A stretch of DNA of 8,081 nt from Candidatus Bathyarchaeota archaeon (GTDB lineage: Archaea; Thermoproteota; Bathyarchaeia; 40CM-2-53-6; RBG-13-38-9): contig DAOUZW010000041.1 in NCBI GenBank assembly GCA_030671315.1, positions 1 through 8,081 on the forward strand. Reading direction: 5' to 3'. This document shows, in pieces, positions 1 to 6,561 of the stretch; position 1 is the first letter of the stretch, and every line of letters starts with the position of its first letter. The position numbers and the translations under genes were made by a program. The notes under the pieces are model-generated. The model saw nothing but the letters and a program-made list of their open reading frames with translations, was not told where the DNA came from and made no database searches.

Positions 1-269
1 GAATGATGAGCGGCTTCTTTGGAAGCGACCTCGACTTCACCCTCAGACAAAAAAAAGTTAAAAAATTAATTATTACGGGAGTAAGAACTGAATTCTGTTT
101 ATTGAAAACAGTTCTTGACGCATTTGAATTAGGATATGAACTCATAGTACCATGCGACGCATGTGCATCACCTTCCGAGAAAAGCCACATAACAACACTT
201 GAAAGTCTAGATCTGCTAAAAATACCTAGACCAACTACAGAAGAACTAATTAGAAATAATTTGATTTAG
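1..269 (+). CDS. Isochorismatase-like cysteine hydrolase, 3' part only
   Basis: This is the C-terminal part of a cysteine hydrolase of the isochorismatase/nicotinamidase superfamily. The reading frame is open to the left edge, so the true start lies outside the window and the ATG at 3 is probably an internal Met. Visible are the SGFFGSDLD segment, which matches the family's (Y)SAFxGTDLD block before the core strand, then LIITGVRTEFC, which carries the nucleophilic Cys in the usual TxxC setting. DAFELGYELIVPCDACAS follows, the typical helix-strand after the nucleophile. The catalytic Asp and Lys would lie upstream and cannot be checked. Family members hydrolyse amides such as nicotinamide, carbamates or isochorismate, and the substrate cannot be read from this fragment. 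The tail ends normally at TAG 267-269. The gene converges on the surface-protein gene on the other strand. Confidence 0.85.
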   Translation, partial: MMSGFFGSDLDFTLRQKKVKKLIITGVRTEFCLLKTVLDAFELGYELIVPCDACASPSEKSHITTLESLDLLKIPRPTTEELIRNNLI

Positions 270-305
270 AGATACAATCTACAATCCAAAAACAAATTGA
301 TACAA

Positions 306-1157
306 CTAGTTATTGTTTTTTGACGCGTATTTTTTTTGTCCACGAATCTTCCTCGAGCGATATAATACGGCTATCGTGATTGGAGTCCAAGATACAAATA
401 GAATAATAGCTATTTCGAAAGGACCTGGCGCTTTCAAGAATAATTCTATTGGAGGCCCAGTTCTGGATTGAGGAGTTTCAGTCATAGGTGTTGTTGTCGT
501 GATCTTGGTGGAGGTAGTTGTTGTAGTTGGAGTTGGTGGCGAAATCGGCTCATCAACAATTAAAGAGACGTCATCAAGAAGTGTCAAACACTCATACGTC
601 ATACGATCCTCAGCCATCGCTTGATAATTTGTGATACCTTCACCTTGAAATCCAATTGTTAATTTTTGGCCAAAATATTTGGATTCGATACCATATGTGA
701 ATTCTTTCCAAGCCATTGTTCCAATAAAGTTCACAGTCCTCAAAGGCATTCCTTCCTCGTCATTTATCCAGAAACTCAATTTCGAACCTGTAGTTGGAGT
801 ACAAGAATACCAGAACGATATTACAGCCCGAGTTGCATTTTCATGAATTTTAACACTTTGCGATATTGTTCCTGGATCGCTATCATCTCCAAGAACTAGA
901 AAATATTCCCCAGAGTGAGGTGCAGCAGCTGGGAAATCAGTTGCGTCTTCCATCTCCGAAATTTCTCCCCAAACGACATATGTTTCAACAACTTTGGCCG
1001 GGCCCTCTACACCCCATGTCCTCAATCTACCAGCTTCAAAATCTCCATTGTTTAAAATTGACTTTTCTTCTCCCAAACAATTACTGAAGTTAAAAAGAAA
1101 ATTCAATAACACAAATGCAAAGGAAATTTTTATTATTATTTTTCGCAATCTCAACAC
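306..1157 (-). CDS. Secreted, membrane-anchored beta-sandwich (CBM-like) surface protein
   Basis: A 283-residue protein with the layout of an archaeal cell-surface protein. Residues 1-29 form a signal peptide: basic MLRLRK, a long hydrophobic core, likely cleavage near NCLG. Residues about 37-201 begin with NGDFEAG...W and end with LLDDVSLIVD. That start and end pattern is typical of galactose-binding-like or CBM4/9-like jelly-roll domains that bind sugars or sit in surface adhesins. A Thr/Pro-rich linker at about 206-229 is probably O-glycosylated. One transmembrane helix (about 246-265) follows, then a Lys/Arg-rich cytoplasmic tail, so the domain faces outside. No catalytic residues of a known enzyme family are apparent. 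The start is GTG at 1157, since an in-frame stop lies 19-21 bases upstream and no other start intervenes; TTG as codon 2 is the alternative. There is no Shine-Dalgarno match. The exact ligand is unknown. Confidence 0.75.
   Translation of the reverse strand: MLRLRKIIIKISFAFVLLNFLFNFSNCLGEEKSILNNGDFEAGRLRTWGVEGPAKVVETYVVWGEISEMEDATDFPAAAPHSGEYFLVLGDDSDPGTISQSVKIHENATRAVISFWYSCTPTTGSKLSFWINDEEGMPLRTVNFIGTMAWKEFTYGIESKYFGQKLTIGFQGEGITNYQAMAEDRMTYECLTLLDDVSLIVDEPISPPTPTTTTTSTKITTTTPMTETPQSRTGPPIELFLKAPGPFEIAIILFVSWTPITIAVLYRSRKIRGQKKYASKNNN
316..337 (+). terminator. Oligo-T tracts, candidate terminator of the hydrolase gene
   Basis: Two T runs, T6 at 316-321 and T8 at 330-337, lie about 46 to 68 bases after the hydrolase stop codon. 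Archaeal RNA polymerase commonly terminates at such U-tracts without a hairpin. They fall inside the 3' end of the opposing gene, where they encode its Lys/Asn-rich tail, so they could also be a coding accident. The opposing gene has only a weak T5 on its own strand (A5 at 288-292 on the plus strand) just past its stop. Confidence 0.4.
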
Positions 1158-1183
1158 TTTCGTTAGGTGGAGAAATTATATTC

Positions 1184-1197
1184 ATTATATTGATATA
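1184..1197 (-). promoter_or_regulatory. Candidate TATA region of the surface-protein gene
   Basis: Read on the minus strand, this AT-rich stretch (TATATCAATATAAT) lies about 27 to 40 bases upstream of the GTG at 1157. With archaeal TATA-to-start spacing of about 25 bases, transcription would begin within roughly 10 bases of the GTG. That fits a very short or leaderless 5' end and the lack of a ribosome-binding site. A second AT block (AATATAA) at about -25 to -19 from the GTG is an alternative. Confidence 0.35.
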
Positions 1198-1275
1198 CCT
1201 AAACTGCAAATTTAAGTTTGAACAGTTAAATCAAAAGACAGCAATTCCAATATAGGCAAATGAAGCAATTGACTC

Positions 1276-1289
1276 TTTAAATCATATAT
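1276..1289 (+). promoter_or_regulatory. Candidate TATA box of gltX
   Basis: TTTAAATCATATAT fits an archaeal TATA box. With the usual 25-base spacing, transcription would start near 1303-1308, giving gltX a 5' leader of about 25 to 30 bases. It is the best TATA match seen between the two divergent genes on this strand. No strong purine-rich BRE is evident just upstream. Confidence 0.45.
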
Positions 1290-1293
1290 GATT
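1280..1293. promoter_or_regulatory. 14-bp perfect palindrome over the gltX TATA box
   Basis: AATCATATATGATT is identical to its reverse complement over all 14 bases. It overlaps the TATA box proposed for gltX. A second, 8-bp palindrome (CGATATCG, 1306-1313) sits at the predicted transcription start. A dimeric winged-helix repressor could bind such a site and block TBP. AT-rich palindromes also arise by chance, so this is a candidate operator only. Confidence 0.35.
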
Positions 1294-1332
1294 CATAATC
1301 AGTTTCGATATCGGAATTAAAAGAGACCTATT

Positions 1333-3081
1333 GTGATTATTTTGAGTTTTACAGATGAAATTGGAGAGATCATCAGGAAGCACTCACTTATCAATGCAAC
1401 ATCTCACGAAGGAGAAGCTAATGTTGGTGTTGTCCTTGGAAGAGTTTTAGGAGAAAGAGCTGAGTTAAGAAAAAAGGCTAAAGAATTGAAAGAATTTGTG
1501 TCAACTATCGTTTTTGAAATAAATCAACTTACCGTCGAAGAACAAATGTCGCTTTTAACAGAAAAATGGCCAGATTCAATACAAGTTACTAAGGAAAAAC
1601 AGCAAAAGACTCTTCCACCCCTGAAAAATGTTAAAAACTTCAAAAAGATTGTTACACGATTCTCACCAAATCCAGACTGTGCATTACATCTTGGTTCCGT
1701 TAGAGCAATAGTACTTTCTCATGACTACGCAAAAATGTACAATGGAGATTTTATTCTTAGATTCGAAGATACTGACCCTCGTCTAAAGAAATCTTCACTA
1801 GAATTTTATGATATGATCAGAGATGATTTGAGATGGTTGAAATGCAAATGGAACTCTGAATATATTCAAAGCGATCGAATTCAAATCTATTATGAACATG
1901 CTAGAAAACTGCTTGAAATTGGTGGAGCTTATGTCTGTACATGTGAACCCGAAAAATTCAGAGAAAAAATACTTGCCAAGAAAAATTGTGAATGTAGAAC
2001 ATTGTCTACAATTGACAACTTATCACGATGGGATAAAATGCTTGATGGCGGATATCATGAAGGCGAGGCAGTTGTCAGAATTAAAACAGAAATAGATCAC
2101 CCCAATCCTGCCATTAGAGATTGGCCTGCGCTAAGGATAATTGATATGAAAAAGACTCCACACCCAAGGGTAGGTGAAAAGTATCCAGTCTGGCCTCTAT
2201 ACAATTTTTCGGCAGGAATTGATGACCACCTTCTAGGTATTACCCACATTATCAGAGGTAAAGAGCATCTAACTAACAGGGATAGGCAGCTCTACTTGTA
2301 CAAGCATCTTTCTTGGATATATCCAGAGTCAATCCACTATGGTCGACTAAAAGTTGAAGGAACAACGTTAAGCAAATCCAAAATAATGATTATGATCAAT
2401 GAAAAAACCGTAGATGGTTTAGATGACCCTCGACTTGCGACTCTAGTTGCCTTGAGAAGGAGAGGAATAACTCCTGATGCTTTGCGAACAATTGCTTATG
2501 AAGTAGGTCCAAGACCAGTAGACGCAACACTGAGTTGGGAGAATATTTTCGCACTAAATCGTAAAATCATAGATCCAACTTCAAACAGATACTTCTTCAT
2601 TGATGATCCGATAGAGCTCATTATCAAAGGCGTTAATGAACCACAAATCGCGAATCCACTTTTAAATCCAAATGATAAATCCAAAGGTTTCCGTACACTC
2701 AAAATCATACCTAAAAATAATTCTGTAAAATTATTGATCTCAAAAAAGGATCATGAAATCTGTACGAAAGGTCATACTCGTTTAATAGGACTTTTCAATA
2801 TAGAATACGCAAGTTCAGATGAAAAAACAGTTTGTACCAAGTTTCATAGCAAAGACCATAATGAAGCTAAAAAACTTGGCGCCCCACTAATTCATTGGCT
2901 ACCTCTAGAAGGCAATATCAAATCCGAGATCATAATGCCTGATGCAAAAAGGCTATCTGGATTAGTAGAACCAATGTTTGATGAAAAACCTAATAACACA
3001 ATCCAATTAGTTCGGTTTGGATTTGCCAGGATAGATCATATTGAAGATGAGTTTGTTCGATTCTATTATTCACATGTATGA
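1333..3081 (+). CDS. gltX: Glutamyl-tRNA synthetase, archaeal type
   Basis: A class I aminoacyl-tRNA synthetase that charges tRNA with glutamate in the cytoplasm. Archaeal enzymes of this type usually also charge tRNA-Gln, and the Glu-tRNA-Gln is then amidated by GatDE. Residues 1-95 form the N-terminal extension found in archaeal/eukaryotic GluRS. The Rossmann catalytic core starts near RFSPNPDCALHLGS, with the HIGH-type signature HLGS at 119-122. FEDTDPR follows at 144-150. Four Cys (202, 204, 219, 221; a CxC...CxC pair) look like a zinc site. IIRGKEHLTN (306-315) and the KMSKS-type loop LSKSK (346-350) complete the active site. The C-terminal beta-barrel anticodon-binding domains run from about 410 to the end. 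The length of 582 is normal. Start GTG at 1333 has no clear Shine-Dalgarno; TTG at 1342 is possible. The gene stands alone on its strand, divergent from the surface protein and convergent with moaA. Confidence 0.95.
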   Translation: MIILSFTDEIGEIIRKHSLINATSHEGEANVGVVLGRVLGERAELRKKAKELKEFVSTIVFEINQLTVEEQMSLLTEKWPDSIQVTKEKQQKTLPPLKNVKNFKKIVTRFSPNPDCALHLGSVRAIVLSHDYAKMYNGDFILRFEDTDPRLKKSSLEFYDMIRDDLRWLKCKWNSEYIQSDRIQIYYEHARKLLEIGGAYVCTCEPEKFREKILAKKNCECRTLSTIDNLSRWDKMLDGGYHEGEAVVRIKTEIDHPNPAIRDWPALRIIDMKKTPHPRVGEKYPVWPLYNFSAGIDDHLLGITHIIRGKEHLTNRDRQLYLYKHLSWIYPESIHYGRLKVEGTTLSKSKIMIMINEKTVDGLDDPRLATLVALRRRGITPDALRTIAYEVGPRPVDATLSWENIFALNRKIIDPTSNRYFFIDDPIELIIKGVNEPQIANPLLNPNDKSKGFRTLKIIPKNNSVKLLISKKDHEICTKGHTRLIGLFNIEYASSDEKTVCTKFHSKDHNEAKKLGAPLIHWLPLEGNIKSEIIMPDAKRLSGLVEPMFDEKPNNTIQLVRFGFARIDHIEDEFVRFYYSHV

Positions 3082-3093
3082 TTAGTATTCGTT

Positions 3094-3121
3094 AAAGATC
3101 GAGATAGGAACTCGATTCTTT
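3094..3121. terminator. Hairpin between convergent gltX and moaA
   Basis: AAAGATCGAG (3094-3103) and CTCGATTCTTT (3111-3121) form a stem of ten pairs with one bulged base and a 7-base loop. It fills most of the 48-bp gap between the gltX stop and the moaA stop. Position and near-symmetry suggest a structure used at the 3' ends of both transcripts, as terminator or end protector. No long U-tract follows on either strand, so intrinsic termination is not proved. Confidence 0.45.
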
Positions 3122-3129
3122 GGAAAGGA

Positions 3130-4086
3130 TTATTCGATAGCTGGAATTCCGATACTTGTGTAATAGGGTTTCCTATGGCCTATCGCTTTTCTGAAAAGAC
3201 CTTGTACAACTTCTGGATGATCCCCACGTCTGATTGGAGTTATAACATCGATTGTTTCTTGGTTCATTAGACAAGGCTTTAGTTTTCCATGACTTGTTAA
3301 CCTGAGTTTCGTACAGTGCATGCAAAAATCAGAATTTTCAACAGGTTTAACAATTTCTACTTTCAGGTTTCCCAGCGTGTAGACTTTCCTATTTTGCATA
3401 GACTTCCTTACTCTAACGTTACTAGCCTTTGCGGAGAACTCTTTTTCGAGGTCATCGAGTGGATAATGATATTGTTTATAAAACTCTTCAGCTTTCTTGA
3501 GAGGTTCGAGCTCAATAATTTGCAGAATTCCACCAATACCTTCTGCGAAATGCATCATTGATTTAACATCATCAGAATTCAATCCTTTCAAGAGGACCAT
3601 ATTGATTTTAACTGGATTTATTTTCGCTTCCATGGCTGAAGTTATACCTGCTAAAGCGGGTTCAAGATCCTTTCCAACAATTTTTTTATAGGTATCTTTG
3701 TTTACCGATGGAAGATTGACGTTTATTCTGTTTAGTCCTGATAGTCTGAGTTCAACAGCTCTATTCAATGATAGTTGTCGAGCATTTGTAACAAGAGAGA
3801 TCTCATCAATCTGAGATAGAGAAGAGAGACGTTGTACTATTTCACTCAGGTCCTTTCTGGTTAGTGGCTCACCACCAGTTAATTTGACCTTTTTTATTCC
3901 AAATTCAGTTCCAATTTTCACTATTTTAACAATCTCATCAGGCGTCATAAGATCATTAGAATGTGAATGTTCTTGTCCTTCCCGATGGCAATAGAAGCAT
4001 GCTAGGTCGCATTCTTGAGTTAATGAGATCCTAAAATTTACTATTGGGCGACCATATTTGTCAGCAGTCAAGCTTGGATTCAGCAA
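3130..4086 (-). CDS. moaA: GTP 3',8-cyclase MoaA (molybdenum cofactor synthesis)
   Basis: A radical-SAM enzyme that rearranges GTP to 3',8-cyclo-GTP, the first step of molybdopterin synthesis, working with MoaC. The SAM-binding [4Fe-4S] cluster motif CX3CX2C is at Cys26, Cys30 and Cys33, followed by LTGGEP at 69-74. The second, substrate-binding cluster is CX2CX13C at Cys255, Cys258 and Cys272, with the conserved KLRLTSHG between. The usual SLDS-type strand reads NLPS (124-127). The protein has 318 residues, slightly short, and ends PAIE. It lacks the C-terminal Gly-Gly of bacterial and human MoaA, which inserts into the active site. The start is TTG at 4086, overlapping the moaB stop by 7 bases, so translation is probably coupled; the only upstream purine signal is a weak AAGG. 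The conserved LTADKYGRPI begins within a few residues of this start, which supports it. It is the last gene of the operon. Confidence 0.94.
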   Translation of the reverse strand: MLNPSLTADKYGRPIVNFRISLTQECDLACFYCHREGQEHSHSNDLMTPDEIVKIVKIGTEFGIKKVKLTGGEPLTRKDLSEIVQRLSSLSQIDEISLVTNARQLSLNRAVELRLSGLNRINVNLPSVNKDTYKKIVGKDLEPALAGITSAMEAKINPVKINMVLLKGLNSDDVKSMMHFAEGIGGILQIIELEPLKKAEEFYKQYHYPLDDLEKEFSAKASNVRVRKSMQNRKVYTLGNLKVEIVKPVENSDFCMHCTKLRLTSHGKLKPCLMNQETIDVITPIRRGDHPEVVQGLFRKAIGHRKPYYTSIGIPAIE

Positions 4087-4616
4087 CCTTGTGCATGCTT
4101 CAGGATATGCGGAAGTTCAGGCAGAACTAGCTTATCAAGTGATCTCTTTACCGCATCTGGTGAGCCAGGAATGCAGAATATTGGTTTATTTGAAGCTATA
4201 CCAGCCATCGCTCTAGTCAAAATAGCTGCTGGACCTATTTCATCATAGCTTATTTTTCTGAAGATTTCACCAAATCCTGGAAGCTCCTTTTCAATAAGCT
4301 TCTGGGCCACTTCTATGGTTACATCCTTCTCCGATATGCCTGTACCACCAGTCACGATTATTGTATCTATAACATCTTTTTGAAGTGCTTCAATTAATAT
4401 GGCATTAATTGTTTCACTTTCATCGGGTATCAGTTTTCTTTCATAAACATGATGCCCATTCTCTTTCAACATCTTCTCAATCATTTCTCCGGATGGATCC
4501 GAAAATTCTTTTCCAGAATTTGCTAGGGCAGCTCTTGAGGAACTGCATGTGATTATAAGGATCCCTTTACTTTTTCCGGCTCCTTTTCGATGGAGTCTTG
4601 ATGTCTTGCTCATCAC
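4080..4616 (-). CDS. moaB: MoaB/MogA-type molybdopterin adenylyltransferase
   Basis: A cytoplasmic MoaB/MogA-fold protein. Archaeal MoaB carries out the Mg-ATP-dependent adenylylation of molybdopterin that MogA performs in bacteria, priming it for metal insertion by MoeA. Visible family motifs are DPSG (40-43), the TGGTG loop (89-93) followed by KDVT with Asp98, a PGFGEIFR-type helix (113-120), and PGSPDA (150-155). The length of 178 is normal; the first 15 or so residues are a basic, probably flexible tail. The moaC stop and this start are interlocked: GTG at 4616 overlaps the moaC TGA by 4 bases and ATG at 4613 overlaps it by 1. Either start gives tight translational coupling. Related CinA-type domains share the fold, but the short stand-alone form and the moaC/moaA neighbours favour MoaB. 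Confidence 0.93.
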   Translation of the reverse strand: MMSKTSRLHRKGAGKSKGILIITCSSSRAALANSGKEFSDPSGEMIEKMLKENGHHVYERKLIPDESETINAILIEALQKDVIDTIIVTGGTGISEKDVTIEVAQKLIEKELPGFGEIFRKISYDEIGPAAILTRAMAGIASNKPIFCIPGSPDAVKRSLDKLVLPELPHILKHAQGC

Positions 4617-5101
4617 TTAGTGGCCTTCAGCTTCTCCTTCACTTTAATGTATTCTATCCAAGTATCTGGATATTGACCATTACGATCTTTTTCTAGTTTT
4701 TTGACCATATCCCAGACATTTAATAGATATATTGAAGCGGCTGTGAGAGCTTCCATTTCAACACCAGTTTTAGCGATTGCTTTGACACGAACTTCAACTT
4801 CAACATAATCATCACCGAATCGTGTTGCCGTCTCAACTTTAGAAATCGGTATGTTATGACACATTGGAATAAGTTGACTAGTATTTTTAGTAGCCAGCGT
4901 AGCGGCTACCTCAGAAATCGATATAGGATCTCCTTTTTCGATTTTACCTTCTCTTAGCTTCTTGGCGGTTTCATTTCTCAGTTTTAGTTTGCCGATAGCT
5001 GTGGCTTCTCTTTCGACAGCGTCTTTTTGCGAAATGTCAACCATTTTAAACTTGCCGGGCTGTTTAGACAATTCTTTACATCCTTTTCTTATTCTGATCA
5101 T
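4613..5101 (-). CDS. moaC: Cyclic pyranopterin monophosphate synthase MoaC
   Basis: Converts the 3',8-cyclo-GTP made by MoaA into cyclic pyranopterin monophosphate; family members act as hexamers in the cytoplasm. The conserved MVDIS is at 20-24, then KGDPI with the active-site Lys56, and LIPMCH with His82. GVEMEALTAAS (113-123) and DMVK (131-134) supply the remaining active-site Glu, Asp and Lys. NGQYP near the C-terminus is also typical. All expected key residues are present and the length of 162 is normal. The start is uncertain. ATG at 5101 overlaps the upstream regulator gene by 26 bases. TTG at 5071 lies just after that gene's stop and has an AGGA 9 bases upstream; it would shorten the protein by 10 residues but keep every conserved motif. 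It is tightly coupled to moaB downstream. Confidence 0.95.
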   Translation of the reverse strand: MIRIRKGCKELSKQPGKFKMVDISQKDAVEREATAIGKLKLRNETAKKLREGKIEKGDPISISEVAATLATKNTSQLIPMCHNIPISKVETATRFGDDYVEVEVRVKAIAKTGVEMEALTAASIYLLNVWDMVKKLEKDRNGQYPDTWIEYIKVKEKLKATK

Positions 5102-5372
5102 TCCAGACTTTGATGAGGTTTTTTATTGCTTGTGCTCTTGGGTCTTCTTCACAGTACTTATAGATTCTGATTCTGCCGAATCTCTTTTCAGTAATAAGCC
5201 CTGTTTTTTCTAATTGTGTTAGATGATTATTTATCGTGGAGTGGTTTAACCCAACATTTTTTGCTATTTCTGTTATGTTCAGTTCTCTTGCTTCTGAGAG
5301 GAGCATAAGAATTCTGGTCTTTCCTCGACAAGAAAGAATCTCATCAAGTGGTACGTCTGTTTCTAGCGACAT
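5076..5372 (-). CDS. Winged-helix (ArsR-like) DNA-binding protein
   Basis: A 98-residue putative transcription regulator made almost entirely of one winged helix-turn-helix. LDEILSCRGKTRILMLLSE (9-27) is the first helix pair. LNITEIAKNVGLNHSTINNHLTQLEKTGLI (31-60) contains the helix-turn-helix and recognition helix. TEKRFGRIRIYKY (61-73) is the beta wing, and a C-terminal helix may serve dimerisation. It has no Cys pair arranged as an ArsR metal site and no ligand domain, so the signal it senses is unknown. ATG at 5372 is chosen because the conserved fold begins soon after it; TTG at 5402 would add ten residues lying wholly over the orc1/cdc6 3' end. Even from 5372 it overlaps that gene by 29 bases, and it overlaps moaC by 26 at the other end. 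By position it may control its own operon; this is inference. Confidence 0.85.
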   Translation of the reverse strand: MSLETDVPLDEILSCRGKTRILMLLSEARELNITEIAKNVGLNHSTINNHLTQLEKTGLITEKRFGRIRIYKYCEEDPRAQAIKNLIKVWNDQNKKRM

Positions 5373-6561
5373 CTGTGGAGAACACTTCCAGAGCAGCTTC
5401 AATACATTTCTTCATTGTTGAAGCAGATATTGAGGATAAGCCTATCAGGGTTGTTCTTCCTTTGGTACCTTTGCTTGAGAGTTTTGTTGAGATCAATCCT
5501 GTTGCACTCAAGAGCCTCATGTACTTCCAAAATTGTGTGTGAGCTCTAGGTTGAGAATTGTATTCTTCACAGACGACCTTGTAGGCTTCTTCAATTTCAC
5601 CCATACTTGCGTAGGCCGCGTTATTATCTTCAAGATATCTTGATAGAGCAAGGAGAAACAGTTTTTCATTTAGAGAAAGAGTTCTCAAGTACTCGTCTCT
5701 CAGGGTTGGATATACGGTCCCAGCGGCTTTCCTGACATATTCAGGCTTGACATCTTTACTATCATCGTAGTCGGCGTATTTTCCAGCCCTCCAAAGAAGT
5801 TCTATGGCATACCGTGCATCACCGCTTGATGAGGCTATATCAGCCGCCAATTCTATTGTTTCGTCTTGGACTGCCCCTTCTTTGAACGCTAGAGTTACGC
5901 GATCTTTCAGAATAGTGAAGAGTTCGTTGGATACATAGGGATTTAATTCGATCAAATTCTGTTGTAGTGTGCTTACTGTACTTCTATCAAGAAGTTCTAG
6001 ATATTTTAGTTCTCTGAGCATACATATTAGTGAAAGGCGTACAGGAGAGGTTGCTCTGTCTTCTTGAACTCTGGTCAGAGCATAGAGTGCCGAGTTATCG
6101 GCCTCGAGTAAAGCCTCAAGTTCATCTAGAGCTAGTATTAAGAAAAGATTCTTCTCATCCAAAATGCGCATTATTGCTTGCAATAGTTCCTCTGATGAGA
6201 ATCCTCTCTTTGGGAATTGTTCTTCAAATTCATTCATTACCTTTCTCAGAACCGCGAACAAACTTCCCTTACATTCGCGGCAGTTAACATGGATATAGCG
6301 CAGGCCTATTTTTCTGTCTCTTGCGATTTTGACTAGGTCCAGTCCAAATCGTTGAGCCATTACCGTCTTTCCAGTTCCTACAGGACCTGTTATCAAAACC
6401 CTCTGGCTTGTTGAACCAGGTTTCTCAATGAGGGACCTGAATAATTGTGCTAGAAAGATTAATTGTTTCTTTCTGTGAGGTAGTGTTCCTGGAACATGTT
6501 CTAGGGATAGCGGTGTCTCATCTTCGAAGACGGTCGGACGGAGTAAAACTTGGTTTATCAA
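5344..6561 (-). CDS. cdc6: Orc1/Cdc6-family AAA+ ATPase, divergent
   Basis: A 405-residue AAA+ ATPase with a C-terminal winged helix, the layout and length of archaeal Orc1/Cdc6 replication initiators. TVFEDETPLSLEHVPGTLPHR (10-30) matches the family's N-terminal block. Walker A is GPVGTGKT (59-66), Walker B LALDELE (143-149, Asp146-Glu147), and sensor 2 GDARYAIELL (247-256, Arg250). The winged helix occupies about 290-385. Two departures are seen. The sensor-1 region reads ICMLRELK where initiators usually have a SND-type Asn. The following LDRSTVSTL lacks the Arg of the usual DxRVxSSL initiator/Arg-finger motif. The start is TTG at 6561: the frame stays open to a TAA at 6607-6609 but offers no ATG, GTG or TTG there. 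It heads an overlapping operon with the winged-helix gene and moaCBA. It may be an initiator paralogue turned regulator; the replication role is unproved. Confidence 0.88.
   Translation of the reverse strand: MINQVLLRPTVFEDETPLSLEHVPGTLPHRKKQLIFLAQLFRSLIEKPGSTSQRVLITGPVGTGKTVMAQRFGLDLVKIARDRKIGLRYIHVNCRECKGSLFAVLRKVMNEFEEQFPKRGFSSEELLQAIMRILDEKNLFLILALDELEALLEADNSALYALTRVQEDRATSPVRLSLICMLRELKYLELLDRSTVSTLQQNLIELNPYVSNELFTILKDRVTLAFKEGAVQDETIELAADIASSSGDARYAIELLWRAGKYADYDDSKDVKPEYVRKAAGTVYPTLRDEYLRTLSLNEKLFLLALSRYLEDNNAAYASMGEIEEAYKVVCEEYNSQPRAHTQFWKYMRLLSATGLISTKLSSKGTKGRTTLIGLSSISASTMKKCIEAALEVFSTDVARNRRTT

Noticed and set aside
486..541. Simple-sequence repeat (GTTGTTG-rich)
   Set aside because: It encodes the Thr/Pro-rich stalk of the surface protein, with varied codons and no clean repeat unit.
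1161..1175. Shine-Dalgarno-like AGGTGGAG on the plus strand
   Set aside because: It is on the wrong strand for the surface-protein gene, and no plus-strand start with a sensible frame follows.
666..1215. Plus-strand open frames opposite the surface-protein gene
   Set aside because: They lie over a convincing minus-strand gene with signal peptide, domain and anchor. Their own translations are low in complexity and match no family pattern.
3316..3691. Plus-strand frames inside moaA
   Set aside because: They are shadows of a gene with all MoaA cluster motifs on the other strand.
4080..4616. CinA or MoeA domain instead of MoaB
   Set aside because: The protein is a single short MoaB-like domain with none of the extra domains of CinA or MoeA, and it lies between moaC and moaA.
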